This document shows positions 43,994 to 52,544 of a stretch of 64,000 nt of DNA, in pieces. The position numbers and the translations under genes were made by a program. The stretch spans positions 62,001 to 126,000 of the forward strand of contig JACKBM010000003.1 of the NCBI GenBank assembly GCA_020634575.1, in the 5' to 3' direction. Below the pieces are notes generated by a model. It saw nothing but the letters and a program-made list of their open reading frames with translations. It was not told where the DNA came from and ran no database searches. The stretch comes from Ardenticatenales bacterium. Its GTDB lineage: Bacteria; Chloroflexota; Anaerolineae; Promineifilales; Promineifilaceae. Numbering within the stretch: the first letter of the stretch is position 1; every line of letters begins with the position of its first letter.

Positions 43994-46642
43994 ATGAGAC
44001 GTAGGACGAATTGGAAGTTGTTGGCCCTGCTGCTGGCCCTGTTAATGGCGCTGGCGGCTTGTGGCGGCGACGAGACGGAAGAGACGCCGGAAGCGACGGA
44101 AGCGGCCGGTGAGACCGAGGCGGAGCCCACCGAGGCCGCCACAGAGCCGGAGACCGAGCCTGAAGTGAGCGCCGAAGGCGTGAGCTGTGCGGAGCCGGTT
44201 AAGATCGGTTTGATCACGGATGAGACCGGCAGCCTGGGCATCTATGGCGCCCATGTGCTGCGTAGTTTCCCGCTGGGGCTGGAATATGCCACCGGCAGCA
44301 GCCCAACCGAAGGAGACGGCTATACCAGCTACATGCTCGAGAATTGTGAGCTGCAGCTCTACATCCGCGACGACCAGAGTAACCCGGAGATCACGGCCAC
44401 GATGGGCCGCGAGCTGATCGAGGTTGAAGGAGTCGATATGCTGGTGGGTACGGTCAGCTCCGGGGCGACGGCGACGTTGCAGGAGCTGGCTCGCGAAAAC
44501 CAGGTACCGTTGATTGTCGCGCCGGCGGCGGCCAATGACATCACCGGGGCCAGCTTCAACGAATACACCTTCCGCACCAGCCGGAACAACTATCAGGACG
44601 CGGTCAACATCTGCGAGTACATGACGACGCAGTATGACACCTTCGTCCAGATCGCGCCGGATTATGCGTTTGGTTACGGTGGGGCGACGGCGTTCCGCGA
44701 CGCCTGTACCTTGTTCGGCGGCGAGTTTGTGGCCGACGATATCTTCGCACCGCTGGACACGACCGATTTCACCGCCTACATGGAGCAGGTGCTGGATGCG
44801 AACGCTGACGCATTCCTGGTGACCTGGGCCGGCGGCGGTTTTGTGCCGCTGCTGCAAGCGGCAGTCGACCTGGGTGTGCTGGAGCAATCCACCCTGGCGG
44901 CCGGCTTTGTCGACAACGTGGTGATGCCGGCCTTCTTCGGCAACGCCATCGGTTCGACGAGTGGCATCCTTTACCATTACACCTTCCCGGACAACGAGAT
45001 CAACGACTGGCTGGTGGAGCAAACCACGGCCCGCTTCGGCACACCGCCGGATCTGTTTGATGCCGATGCCATGAACGCTGCCATCCTGCTGGTGGAAGCG
45101 CTCAAGGAAACGGGTGGCGAAACGGCCGCGGACGGCCTCATCGCCGCCATGGAAGGGGCCCAGTTTGAAGGGCCGAAGGGTTCGATTTACATCCGGCCGG
45201 AAGACCATGTGGCCATCCAGGATATGTATATCGCCACCCTGCTGAATGTGGATGATCCCGAGTTCCGTTACTTCGAGCTGGTTGAAGTCAACCGGCCGAA
45301 TGTTCCCTGCCTCCTGCCGGAAGATATGGTTGATCGCTGCGGCGACCTGCCGATCGGCTCGCTGACCGACCTGTCTCAGGTGACGGCGGTGGAGCCAGAG
45401 CCGGAAACGGAGCCTGAGATGGAGATGGGCACAGCGGTCTGTGCCGAACCGATCAAGATCGGTTTGATCACCGATAAGACTGGCGCGCTCTCTATCTATG
45501 GCGCCCATGTGCTGCGGGCCTTCCCGCTGGGGCTGCAATATGCCACGGGTACGGCGCCCGACGTGGTCAGCGAAGAGCAGTGGAATTTCATGCTGGACGA
45601 ATGTCCATTGGAAGTCTACGTGCGCAATGATGAGAGTAATCCTGAGACCACGGCGACGATGGGGCGGGAGCTGATCGAGGATATCGGCGTAGATATTCTG
45701 GTCGGGACCGTCAATTCCGGGGCGACGGCGACGTTGCAGGAGCTGGCGCGCGAGAACCAGGTGCCGTTGATTGTGGCGCCGGCGGCGGCCAATGACATCA
45801 CCGGGGTCAGCTTCAATGAATACACCTTCCGTACCAGCCGGAACAATTACCAGGATGCGGTCAACATCTGCGATTATCTGACGACGCAGTACAACTCGTT
45901 CGTGCAGATCGCGCCGGATTACGCCTTTGGTCAGGGCAGCGCGGCGGCGTTCCGTGACGCCTGTACGCTGAACGGCGGCGAATTTGTCGGCGACGACATC
46001 TTCGCGCCGCTGGAAACGACGGATTTCACTCCGTACATGGACAGCGTCCTGGATGCGGTGGATGACGGCGCTGAGGCGTTCATCGTGACCTGGGCCGGCA
46101 GTGGTTTTGTGCCGCTGCTGCAGGCGGCGACGGACAGCGGTGTGCTGGATGAGATCCCGATCGCCTCTGGTTTTGTCGACAACGTGGTGATGCCGATCTT
46201 CTTCGGCAATGCTATCGGCTCGACAAGCGGTATCCTGTACCATTACACCTTGCCGGACAACGAGATCAACGACTGGCTGGTGGAGCAAACGCTGGCTTCG
46301 GCGGGCGTGCCGCCGGACCTGTTTGATGCGGACGCGATGAACGCGGCCATCATGATCGCGACGGCGCTGCGCAGCACGGGCGGCGACGCCTCGGCTGAGG
46401 CGCTGATCGCGGCAATGGAAGGGATGTCGTTTGAGGGCCCGAAAGGGACGATCTTCATCCGCCCTGAGGACCATGTGGCCATTCAGGACATGTACATCGC
46501 GACCTTGTTGAACATTGACGATCCGGAGTTCCGCTACTTCGAGTATGTGGCGACGAACCGGCCGGATGTTCCCTGCCTCCTCCCCGAGGAGCTCCAGGAC
46601 CGCTGCGGCGACCTGCCCATCGGCAGCCTCAGCGGCGATTAG
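43994..46642 (+). CDS. Lipoprotein with two tandem branched-chain-type solute-binding domains
   Basis: The protein has 882 residues from ATG 43994 (after ggaggagt). A lipoprotein signal ends in LALLMALAACGG (Cys23 acylated). An acidic Glu/Thr/Pro linker covers residues 25-62. Two complete LivJ/type I solute-binding domains follow: about 63-455 (VKIGLITDETGSLGIYGAHV ... DRCGDLPIGSL) and about 481-882 (IKIGLITDKTGALSIYGAHV ... DRCGDLPIGSL), joined by a Glu/Pro linker. Single-domain binding proteins are usual, so this is an internal duplication. The halves share long near-identical DNA, for example 44461-44550 against 45718-45807. With the following four genes it forms an importer for amino acids, amides or similar. 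Confidence 0.95.
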   Translation: MRRRTNWKLLALLLALLMALAACGGDETEETPEATEAAGETEAEPTEAATEPETEPEVSAEGVSCAEPVKIGLITDETGSLGIYGAHVLRSFPLGLEYATGSSPTEGDGYTSYMLENCELQLYIRDDQSNPEITATMGRELIEVEGVDMLVGTVSSGATATLQELARENQVPLIVAPAAANDITGASFNEYTFRTSRNNYQDAVNICEYMTTQYDTFVQIAPDYAFGYGGATAFRDACTLFGGEFVADDIFAPLDTTDFTAYMEQVLDANADAFLVTWAGGGFVPLLQAAVDLGVLEQSTLAAGFVDNVVMPAFFGNAIGSTSGILYHYTFPDNEINDWLVEQTTARFGTPPDLFDADAMNAAILLVEALKETGGETAADGLIAAMEGAQFEGPKGSIYIRPEDHVAIQDMYIATLLNVDDPEFRYFELVEVNRPNVPCLLPEDMVDRCGDLPIGSLTDLSQVTAVEPEPETEPEMEMGTAVCAEPIKIGLITDKTGALSIYGAHVLRAFPLGLQYATGTAPDVVSEEQWNFMLDECPLEVYVRNDESNPETTATMGRELIEDIGVDILVGTVNSGATATLQELARENQVPLIVAPAAANDITGVSFNEYTFRTSRNNYQDAVNICDYLTTQYNSFVQIAPDYAFGQGSAAAFRDACTLNGGEFVGDDIFAPLETTDFTPYMDSVLDAVDDGAEAFIVTWAGSGFVPLLQAATDSGVLDEIPIASGFVDNVVMPIFFGNAIGSTSGILYHYTLPDNEINDWLVEQTLASAGVPPDLFDADAMNAAIMIATALRSTGGDASAEALIAAMEGMSFEGPKGTIFIRPEDHVAIQDMYIATLLNIDDPEFRYFEYVATNRPDVPCLLPEELQDRCGDLPIGSLSGD

Positions 46643-46650
46643 AAGAGGAG

Positions 46651-46727
46651 CCACGGATTAACACGGATTAGACACGGAATATTTTAAAAAAAGAATCCGT
46701 GGAAATCCGTGTTAATCCGTGGCCAAA
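46651..46727. repeat. Paired 'cacggatt' dispersed repeat, copy D
   Basis: Left arm 46651-46679 has ccacggattaacacggatta then gacacgg; right arm 46693-46727 mirrors it, ending ttaatccgtggcc. The loop of about 13 bases is A/T-rich, so a strong hairpin is expected in RNA. It separates the binding-protein gene from livG, inside the operon, and ends 9 bases before the livG start. It may protect the upstream mRNA or reduce read-through, keeping the binding protein in excess over the membrane parts. Confidence 0.9.
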
Positions 46728-46735
46728 AAAATCTT

Positions 46736-47497
46736 ATGGCCTTGCTGGAAACGCGGAATTTGACGAAATCGTTTGGGGCGCTGGTGGCGGTGCAGGATGT
46801 CTCCATTCAGGTGGAGGCAGGGACGTTGCATTCCATTATCGGCCCCAATGGGGCGGGCAAGACGACGTTCTTCAACCTGTTGAGCGGCAACCTGAGCCCG
46901 ACCTCGGGCCAGGTGCTGTTCCGGGGGCAGGACATTACTCGCCAGCCGCTGCACCGGACGGTCCACATCGGCATTGGCCGCTCTTTCCAGATTACCAACT
47001 TGTTTCCCAATCTGACGGTGCTGGAGAACATCCGCCTGGCGGCCCAGGCGCTGGGGCGGGACAACTTTCAGTTCTGGCGGTCTCATAGTGCGTTGCCGGC
47101 CTACATCGAGCGGGCGGAGACGGTGATGGAGCTGGTCGGTCTCAAGGAGCGGGCCTATCAGCTGGCGCGGACCTTGCCGCACGGCGACCAGCGCAAGCTG
47201 GAGCTGGGCATGATCCTGGCGCCGGAGCCGGAACTGTTGCTGCTGGATGAACCGACAGCCGGTATGGCCTCGGAGCAGGTGCCGGAGTTGATGGCTCTGA
47301 TCCGGCAGGTGCAGGAAAAAGGCCATCACACCATCATGCTGGTGGAACACAACATGAATGTGGTGATGCGGGTGTCGGATAAGGTGACGGTGATGCACCA
47401 GGGCGCCGTGCTGGCGGAAGGGACGCCGGCCGAAATCGCCGCCAACCCGACCGTCCAGCAAGCCTACCTGGGCCAGCTTTACGATGTGAGCTCATGA
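46736..47497 (+). CDS. livG: ABC transporter ATPase, LivG type
   Basis: The 253-residue ATPase has Walker [11 protein letters not shown], the LivG-type Q-loop and helical segment (IGRSFQITNLFPNLTVLENI), LPHGDQRKLELGM as signature region, and Walker B LLLLDEPTAGM. The signature reads PHGDQRK rather than LSGGQ, which is within LivG variation. The ATG at 46736 has no ribosome-binding site; the preceding bases come from repeat D. The LivG type energises branched-chain-like import through LivH/LivM. Its stop overlaps the livF start. Confidence 0.93.
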   Translation: MALLETRNLTKSFGALVAVQDVSIQVEAGTLHSIIGPNGAGKTTFFNLLSGNLSPTSGQVLFRGQDITRQPLHRTVHIGIGRSFQITNLFPNLTVLENIRLAAQALGRDNFQFWRSHSALPAYIERAETVMELVGLKERAYQLARTLPHGDQRKLELGMILAPEPELLLLDEPTAGMASEQVPELMALIRQVQEKGHHTIMLVEHNMNVVMRVSDKVTVMHQGAVLAEGTPAEIAANPTVQQAYLGQLYDVSS

Positions 47498-48198
47498 CCA
47501 CTCTACTGGAACTGCGCGACGTCCACACCTATATCGGCCAGTATCGCATCCTGGAAGGCGTTTCCTTCGCGGTGGCGGCTGGCTCTATCCTGGCGCTGCT
47601 GGGACGCAACGGTGCCGGCAAGACAACGACGCTGAAGTCGATTCTGGGGTTGACGCCGCCCAGCGCCGGGCAGATCCTGTTTGGCGGTGATGAGATTCAG
47701 GGGCAGCGCAGTTTTGACATCGCCGCCGCCGGCATCGGCTTTGTGCCGGAACATCGGGCGATTTTCCGCGATCTGTCGGTGCTGGAAAACCTGCGCATCG
47801 CTGAGCGGCAAAAAGGGGATTTTGCCCGCAAGGAAGAGTTCATCTTCGGGCTATTTCCCGATTTGAAACGACTGATCAAGCTGCCAGGCACTAACCTGTC
47901 CGGCGGGCAGCAGCAGATGCTGGCGGTGGCCCGGGCGCTGGTGCCGGATAATCGGCTGCTGCTGATCGACGAGCCCAGCGAAGGACTGGCGCCGGTCATC
48001 ATCGAGCAGATGATGGCGGCCATTCGCGAGCTGTCAGCGGCGACGACGGTGGTGCTGGTGGAGCAGAATTTCCTGGTGGCCAGCCAACTGGCCGATGATT
48101 ACGTGATTATCGAAGAAGGCAAATCGGTGCGGCACGGCCGGATGGCTGAGCTGGCCGAAGACAAGGCGACGGTACAACGTTACCTGGGGGCTGCGTAG
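47494..48198 (+). CDS. livF: ABC transporter ATPase, LivF type
   Basis: The 234-residue second ATPase of the importer has Walker A GRNGAGKTTT, GFVPEHRAIFRDLSVLENL, signature LSGGQQQMLAVARAL and Walker B LLIDEPSEGL, all typical of LivF. ATGA overlap with livG shows translational coupling. It works as the LivG partner in the cytoplasm. Length equals the family norm. Confidence 0.94.
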   Translation: MTTLLELRDVHTYIGQYRILEGVSFAVAAGSILALLGRNGAGKTTTLKSILGLTPPSAGQILFGGDEIQGQRSFDIAAAGIGFVPEHRAIFRDLSVLENLRIAERQKGDFARKEEFIFGLFPDLKRLIKLPGTNLSGGQQQMLAVARALVPDNRLLLIDEPSEGLAPVIIEQMMAAIRELSAATTVVLVEQNFLVASQLADDYVIIEEGKSVRHGRMAELAEDKATVQRYLGAA

Positions 48199-48208
48199 GA
48201 GCGAGCAC

Positions 48209-49759
48209 ATGGCCGATTTCTGGCGGGGCAACCGTACCCGATTGCTGACACTGGCGATTTTGACCATCTTGTTTGTCACGGCGATCCGGGGCATGGAGAC
48301 GGAGGATTGGGTGATTACGGTCCTGCGCGGCCTGTCGGTGGGGGCGGTGACCTTTCTGGTGGCCTCGGGGCTGTCGCTGATTTTCGGGCTGATGGATGTG
48401 CTCAACCTGGCCCATGGGGAGCTGTTCATGATCGGGGCGTATGTGGGTTGGACGGTCTATGTCCGCCCGGATACGTTTATGGATGTGCTGCCGCTGCCGC
48501 TCATGCTGGCGGTGGGTTTCCTGTTGCTGCCGCTGTGGGCAGTTGTAGTAAGCCGGTGGGGACCGGCCGGTCGCGCTCGCCAGATCTGGCCCTTCATTGC
48601 CCTGTTGCTGGGTGGGGCGGCCCTCCTGTTCGCCTTGCAGCGCTACCCGATCACCATCTGGAACCCGGAAGATTACGCCCAGAGCCCAATTTCCTATTCG
48701 CTGGCGCTGAGCCAGGGGACGTTGCAACTGCCTGACGCCATCGCCGCGACGACGGCGCCGTTGTTGTTGCTGCTGGTTTTGCTGAGCGGCTGCCTGTTGG
48801 GGTTGGCGCTTGTTGGCTTCCAGCGCCGTCACCTCGAAGGTGGGCGCCAGGAGAAGCTGCGCCGTCAGCCACTGATCGTCGCCGGCAGCGTTTTCCTCGT
48901 GGGGTTGCTTGTTTTTCTGTTCAATGATCGCCTGGGAGCGGCGGTCTTTGCCCTGCCGTCGATGTGGCGCTTCCTGCTGGCGATGTTGCTGGCGACGCTG
49001 ACCGGTGGGGTGCTGGGCATGCTCATCGAAGGGGCGCTCATCCGGCCGCTATACGACCGGCCGATTTATCAGCTCATGATGACGCTCGGGTTGAGCTTCA
49101 TCGGCATCGAGATGGTGCGGGCGGTCTGGGGGCGGCCGGAGTTCACCATGCCCAAGCCGGAGCTGTTCTCCGGGACCGGCGATGGCTGCCCGGCAACCAG
49201 CTTCAACGATCTGCTGACCTATAAATGCTCGACGATTCTGCTTTTCGACGGCCGCATTCGCACCTACAACGAAGTATTTGTCATCCTCGTGGGGGTCCTG
49301 GTGCTGGTGGCTGTCTGGCTGATTTTGCAGCGGACCCGCATCGGCATGATTATCCGGGCCGGCGTGCAGGACAGCGAGATGGTGGAGGCGCTGGGCATCA
49401 ACGTGCGGGCGGTTTTCACCTTTGTCTTTGCCCTGGGCGTCGGTCTGGCGGCCCTCGGTGGGGTCCTGGCGGCGCCGTCGATGGGGTTGTCGACCGGGAT
49501 GGGGACGCAGTTGCTGTTGCTGGCGCTGATCGCGCTGGCCATTGGCGGTCTGACCAGCTTTCCGGGTGCTGCCGCCGGGGCGGTGCTGGTGGGGCTACTG
49601 CAGCAGTTTATCATCAAATATGGCCAGATCGGCATCAATCTACCCTTTCTGGCGGAGCCATTTAAGCCGTCGCCACCGCTGGTGCCGGCGTCGACGGTGT
49701 TGTTGATGGTGATTATTTTGCTGGTGCTGCCCAACGGCCTGTTTGGGCGCAAGGAATAA
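48209..49759 (+). CDS. livH: LivH-type permease with a large internal insertion
   Basis: The 516-residue protein is far longer than the usual 290-310. The LivH signature GLSLIFGLMDVLNLAHGELF is at residues 54-73 and the rest of the family core resumes near 265 (GGVLGMLIEGALIRPLYDRP, then GIEMVRAVWG and GVQDSEMVEALGIN). Between them, residues about 85-255 are an insertion with roughly three to four extra hydrophobic helices (MLAVGFLLLPLWAVVV, FIALLLGGAALLFAL, APLLLLLVLLSGCLLGLALV, LIVAGSVFLVGLLVFLF). Frame and codon use continue through it, so it is not an artefact. It may accommodate the double binding protein. Confidence 0.92.
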   Translation: MADFWRGNRTRLLTLAILTILFVTAIRGMETEDWVITVLRGLSVGAVTFLVASGLSLIFGLMDVLNLAHGELFMIGAYVGWTVYVRPDTFMDVLPLPLMLAVGFLLLPLWAVVVSRWGPAGRARQIWPFIALLLGGAALLFALQRYPITIWNPEDYAQSPISYSLALSQGTLQLPDAIAATTAPLLLLLVLLSGCLLGLALVGFQRRHLEGGRQEKLRRQPLIVAGSVFLVGLLVFLFNDRLGAAVFALPSMWRFLLAMLLATLTGGVLGMLIEGALIRPLYDRPIYQLMMTLGLSFIGIEMVRAVWGRPEFTMPKPELFSGTGDGCPATSFNDLLTYKCSTILLFDGRIRTYNEVFVILVGVLVLVAVWLILQRTRIGMIIRAGVQDSEMVEALGINVRAVFTFVFALGVGLAALGGVLAAPSMGLSTGMGTQLLLLALIALAIGGLTSFPGAAAGAVLVGLLQQFIIKYGQIGINLPFLAEPFKPSPPLVPASTVLLMVIILLVLPNGLFGRKE

Positions 49760-49769
49760 GGAGAGCGGG

Positions 49770-50831
49770 ATGGAGATGGCAGGCCAAAAGCGGAGCTGGT
49801 TGGCGGCAAACCGGACCGCCCTGGGCTTATTCCTGTTGATGCTGCTGTTGCCGTTTGCGATTGCGTTGGCGGATGGGCAGGCACCGGCCGGTGTGCTGGC
49901 CAGCGAGACCGGCAACGCCAAATTTGTGCAGGGCTTGCTCATCGAACTGCTGATCCTGGCGATTTACGCCATCAGCTACGACCTGATCCTGGGTATCACC
50001 GGCCTCCTTTCCTTTGGCCACGCGATGTTCTTTGCCACCGGCGCTTACGCCACCGGTATCGCCTTCAAGAGCCTGGAATGGGGCGTGGGGCCGACGTTGC
50101 TGCTGGTGGTGGCGGTTGGTATCTTGCAGGCCTTGCTGTTTAGCCTGGTGTTGCCGCGGGTCAAAGGGGTAACCTTCGCCCTGGTCACGCTGGGGCTGGC
50201 CTCCGTGTTCCACATCGTCATCCAGGCCAGCGAGCTGGCGGAGTACACCGGCGCTGATGTGGGTTTACAAGGGGTGACGGTGCCGGCCTGGCTGAGCACC
50301 AGCGACCAGCGCTACGGTCTGTATGCGCTGACGCTGTTTGTGACCCTGCTGGTTTACCTGGCGTATCAGCGCTTTGTCGATTCGCCGACGGGCCGGGTTT
50401 GCATCGCCATCCGCGAGAACGAAGAGCGGGCGCTGATGCTGGGCTATAACACCTTTCATTACAAACTGGCGGTGCTGCTGCTTTCTTCGCTAACGGCAGC
50501 GTTGGCCGGCTTCCTGCACACGATTCACCAGCCGATCGTCAGCCCCAATGTGGCCAGTCTGGGCTGGACGGTGGCGGCGTTGCTGATCATTCTTATCGGC
50601 GGCGTGGGTACCTTGAGCGGGGCGATTGTGGGGGCGGCCACCTACCGACTACTGCAATATTTCCTTGACCGCTGGTTCGGCGAAGCGTCCAGCTTTTTGC
50701 TGGGAGCGGTTTACGTGGGGCTGGTGATCTTCCTGCCGTACGGCATTGTTGGTACCTGGCGGCTGCGGCAATGGCAGCTGCGGGAAGGCCGGGATCGGCT
50801 GAGGGGTTGGCTAACCCGACAGGTTAGCTGA
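49770..50831 (+). CDS. livM: LivM-type permease
   Basis: The protein has 353 residues from ATG 49770 (after aaggagagc; an upstream in-frame start at 49743 would overlap livH). Family core: ISYDLILGITGLLSFGHAMF, the EAA-like loop AIRENEERALMLGYNTFHYK, and IILIGGVGTLSGAIVGAA. About nine helices. With LivH it makes the membrane channel. The last residues WLTRQVS are encoded by the first unit of a CCCGACGGGT repeat cluster, meaning the repeat has extended or replaced the original C-terminus. Confidence 0.94.
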   Translation: MEMAGQKRSWLAANRTALGLFLLMLLLPFAIALADGQAPAGVLASETGNAKFVQGLLIELLILAIYAISYDLILGITGLLSFGHAMFFATGAYATGIAFKSLEWGVGPTLLLVVAVGILQALLFSLVLPRVKGVTFALVTLGLASVFHIVIQASELAEYTGADVGLQGVTVPAWLSTSDQRYGLYALTLFVTLLVYLAYQRFVDSPTGRVCIAIRENEERALMLGYNTFHYKLAVLLLSSLTAALAGFLHTIHQPIVSPNVASLGWTVAALLIILIGGVGTLSGAIVGAATYRLLQYFLDRWFGEASSFLLGAVYVGLVIFLPYGIVGTWRLRQWQLREGRDRLRGWLTRQVS

Positions 50832-50874
50832 CCCGTCGGGTTGCCGGACCCGACGGGTTGGGCAACCCCTCAAC
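50801..50874. repeat. CCCGACGGGT-family dispersed repeat, copy 3
   Basis: The frame gaggggttg (50800-50809) and caacccctc (50863-50871) enclose aacccgacaggtt, acccgtcgggtt and acccgacgggtt. Its first third is coding (end of livM). It sits at the end of the importer operon and could be its terminator. The 3' flank to 51059 has one ACCGGCCGGT (51025) and is otherwise open but unlikely to be coding. Confidence 0.85.
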
Positions 50875-51059
50875 GTGAACAAGGACCTCTATTCGGTTGA
50901 CAATCGGCGTCCTCTATGCACAATAAGAAATCAGCCCGTGCCCGCGGCGGTTTCCTTGGGGAATCGGCGGGGCAAGGGCGCAAGTGTGCACCGAAACTTA
51001 TTGCTGATTACCGAATTGAGGATGACCGGCCGGTATGGAATTCCCTCTGGAGAGCCTGC

Positions 51060-52055
51060 ATGCAACTCAATGAGATTTTGCGCCAGGTGAGCCGCACCTT
51101 TGCGCTGTCCGCAGAAGAGTTGCCCGACATTCTGCGTCAACCTTTAACCATTAGCTATCTGCTTTTACGGATCTCGGACATCCTGGAAGATCATCCAGAG
51201 ATGCCCCCGGATCGCAAGGCGAACCTGTTGCGGACCTGGGCTGCCATCCTGGCCGGCGATGCGCCGGTGGATGAGCTGATCCACAATGTCCAGGATCTGG
51301 ATCCAAGCGATCCGGAAGTCTTTGTCGCCCATAACGCGGATTATGTGATCAATGAGCTGGCCAAGATGCCGGCTGGGCTACGCGCGACGGTGACGGAACG
51401 GGTCATCGAGAGTTCGCTGGGGATGGCCCGCTGGCAGGAGCATGGCCCTTTCATCGCCGATGAGGCCGAGATGGATGATTACATGCATCACGTCGCCGGC
51501 GTTGTTGGCTATCTGATCACAGACGTCTTTGCCTGGTATCTACCGCCGATTCGAGAGCGTCAGGAGCAGCTGATGCCGCTGGCCCGCGAGTATGGGCTGG
51601 CCTTGCAGACGGTCAACATTATCCGCGGCATGCGCAAGGATTATGAGCGGGGCTGGGTGTTTGTGCCGCAGACATTTTACGAATCAGTGGGGCTGACCCG
51701 GGATTCACTGTTTGACCCGGCCAACACCGAGCAGGCGCTGCAGGTGGTGGATATGCTGGTCGCCAAGGCCGAGCGACATCTCTGGCACGGGATGAGCTAT
51801 ATCACCGCTTTCCCGCGACGTCATCACGCCATCCGGCTGGCCTGTATGTGGCCGTTGCTCTTTGCCGTCAAGACATTGGCCATCAGCCGCAACAATGCGT
51901 CAGTGATTGATTCCGAGGCCAAGATGGGGCGGGACCAGGTGCGCCGCATCATCTACCAGACGCGACTGTTTGGCTGGTCCAACCGCTGGCTACGCCGTTA
52001 TTACCATGTTCTCTCTGGTGGCCCCTTGCCGCAACCAGCCTGGGCGATTTTCTAG
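51060..52055 (+). CDS. Squalene/phytoene synthase family protein
   Basis: The protein has 331 residues from ATG 51060, chosen over 50916 because ctggagagc precedes it and QLNEILRQVSRTFALS is the normal start. The first Asp-rich motif is intact (Asp40-xx-Glu43-Asp44 in LRISDILEDH). The second, usually NIIRDxxxD, reads NIIRGMRKD, so its first Asp is Gly189. Other motifs include YLITDVFAWYLPP and GWVFVP. The family joins two prenyl diphosphates head to head (squalene, phytoene). The Gly could lower or change activity. It is followed after 3 bp by a CoxG-like gene. Confidence 0.88.
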   Translation: MQLNEILRQVSRTFALSAEELPDILRQPLTISYLLLRISDILEDHPEMPPDRKANLLRTWAAILAGDAPVDELIHNVQDLDPSDPEVFVAHNADYVINELAKMPAGLRATVTERVIESSLGMARWQEHGPFIADEAEMDDYMHHVAGVVGYLITDVFAWYLPPIRERQEQLMPLAREYGLALQTVNIIRGMRKDYERGWVFVPQTFYESVGLTRDSLFDPANTEQALQVVDMLVAKAERHLWHGMSYITAFPRRHHAIRLACMWPLLFAVKTLAISRNNASVIDSEAKMGRDQVRRIIYQTRLFGWSNRWLRRYYHVLSGGPLPQPAWAIF

Positions 52056-52058
52056 TTT

Positions 52059-52541
52059 ATGAGTGAACTGAATGGTCCGGCTGAACCGACACCGCTCCGC
52101 TTTGAGGGTGATTTTGCAGTGGTGGCGGCGCAGGAGACGGTCTGGCAGGCGCTGACCGATCCGGAGTGGCTGGCGGATTGTGTGCCGGGGTTACTGCGTT
52201 ATGAGATGGTGGGGCCGGACCATTTTGCCGGCGTGGCCTCGGTGGATCTGGTGCGCGGGGAAGTGCGCCAGTTCCCGGTGACGGTGCGCTGGTCGGAAAT
52301 GACGGCGCCGGCGACCGGCCGGTTGCACGGCCAGACCCGCATCGAAAAAACGGCCGTGGAGTGGCAGGCGGTGATGAATCTTGCCACAGTCGAACAGAGC
52401 ACGACCATCGCCTGGGAAGCGGCCGTCACTCTGCCGGACGCAACCCCGCAACTGCAACGATTGCTGCGCCCCCTGCTGCTTCAGCTGGTCCGCCGCGCCG
52501 TCACGACCTTTCTCACCTGTGTTAAAACCCGTCTGGAATAA
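52059..52541 (+). CDS. CoxG-like SRPBCC domain protein
   Basis: The 160-residue protein has the CoxG/SRPBCC fold signature: FEGDFAVVAAQETVWQALTD at the start, then DCVPGLLRYEMVGPDHFAGV, and a long C-terminal amphipathic helix. CoxG is linked to membrane attachment of CO dehydrogenase, but no such enzyme is here. SRPBCC domains bind hydrophobic ligands, so lipid or isoprenoid handling next to the squalene/phytoene synthase homologue is plausible. No ribosome-binding site; translation is probably coupled to the previous gene. It converges on proC, 3 bp away. Confidence 0.85.
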   Translation: MSELNGPAEPTPLRFEGDFAVVAAQETVWQALTDPEWLADCVPGLLRYEMVGPDHFAGVASVDLVRGEVRQFPVTVRWSEMTAPATGRLHGQTRIEKTAVEWQAVMNLATVEQSTTIAWEAAVTLPDATPQLQRLLRPLLLQLVRRAVTTFLTCVKTRLE

Positions 52542-52544
52542 AAT

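Noticed and set aside
44042..46654. 870-codon open frame on the minus strand, antisense to the binding-protein gene
   Set aside because: It mirrors the extent of the plus-strand gene, has His/Arg-rich low-information sequence with no recognisable motif and no ribosome-binding site. It is a by-product of high-GC codon use in the real gene.
15119..46727. CRISPR-like repeats (cacggatt units)
   Set aside because: Units are 8-12 bases, spaced by 3-4 bases and arranged as inverted arms; there are no unique spacers of 30 bases and no cas genes.
51025..51060. Longer N-terminus for the squalene/phytoene synthase homologue from 50916
   Set aside because: The extra 48 residues include an ACCGGCCGGT copy and a basic low-complexity stretch, while the ATG at 51060 has a good ribosome-binding site and matches the family start.
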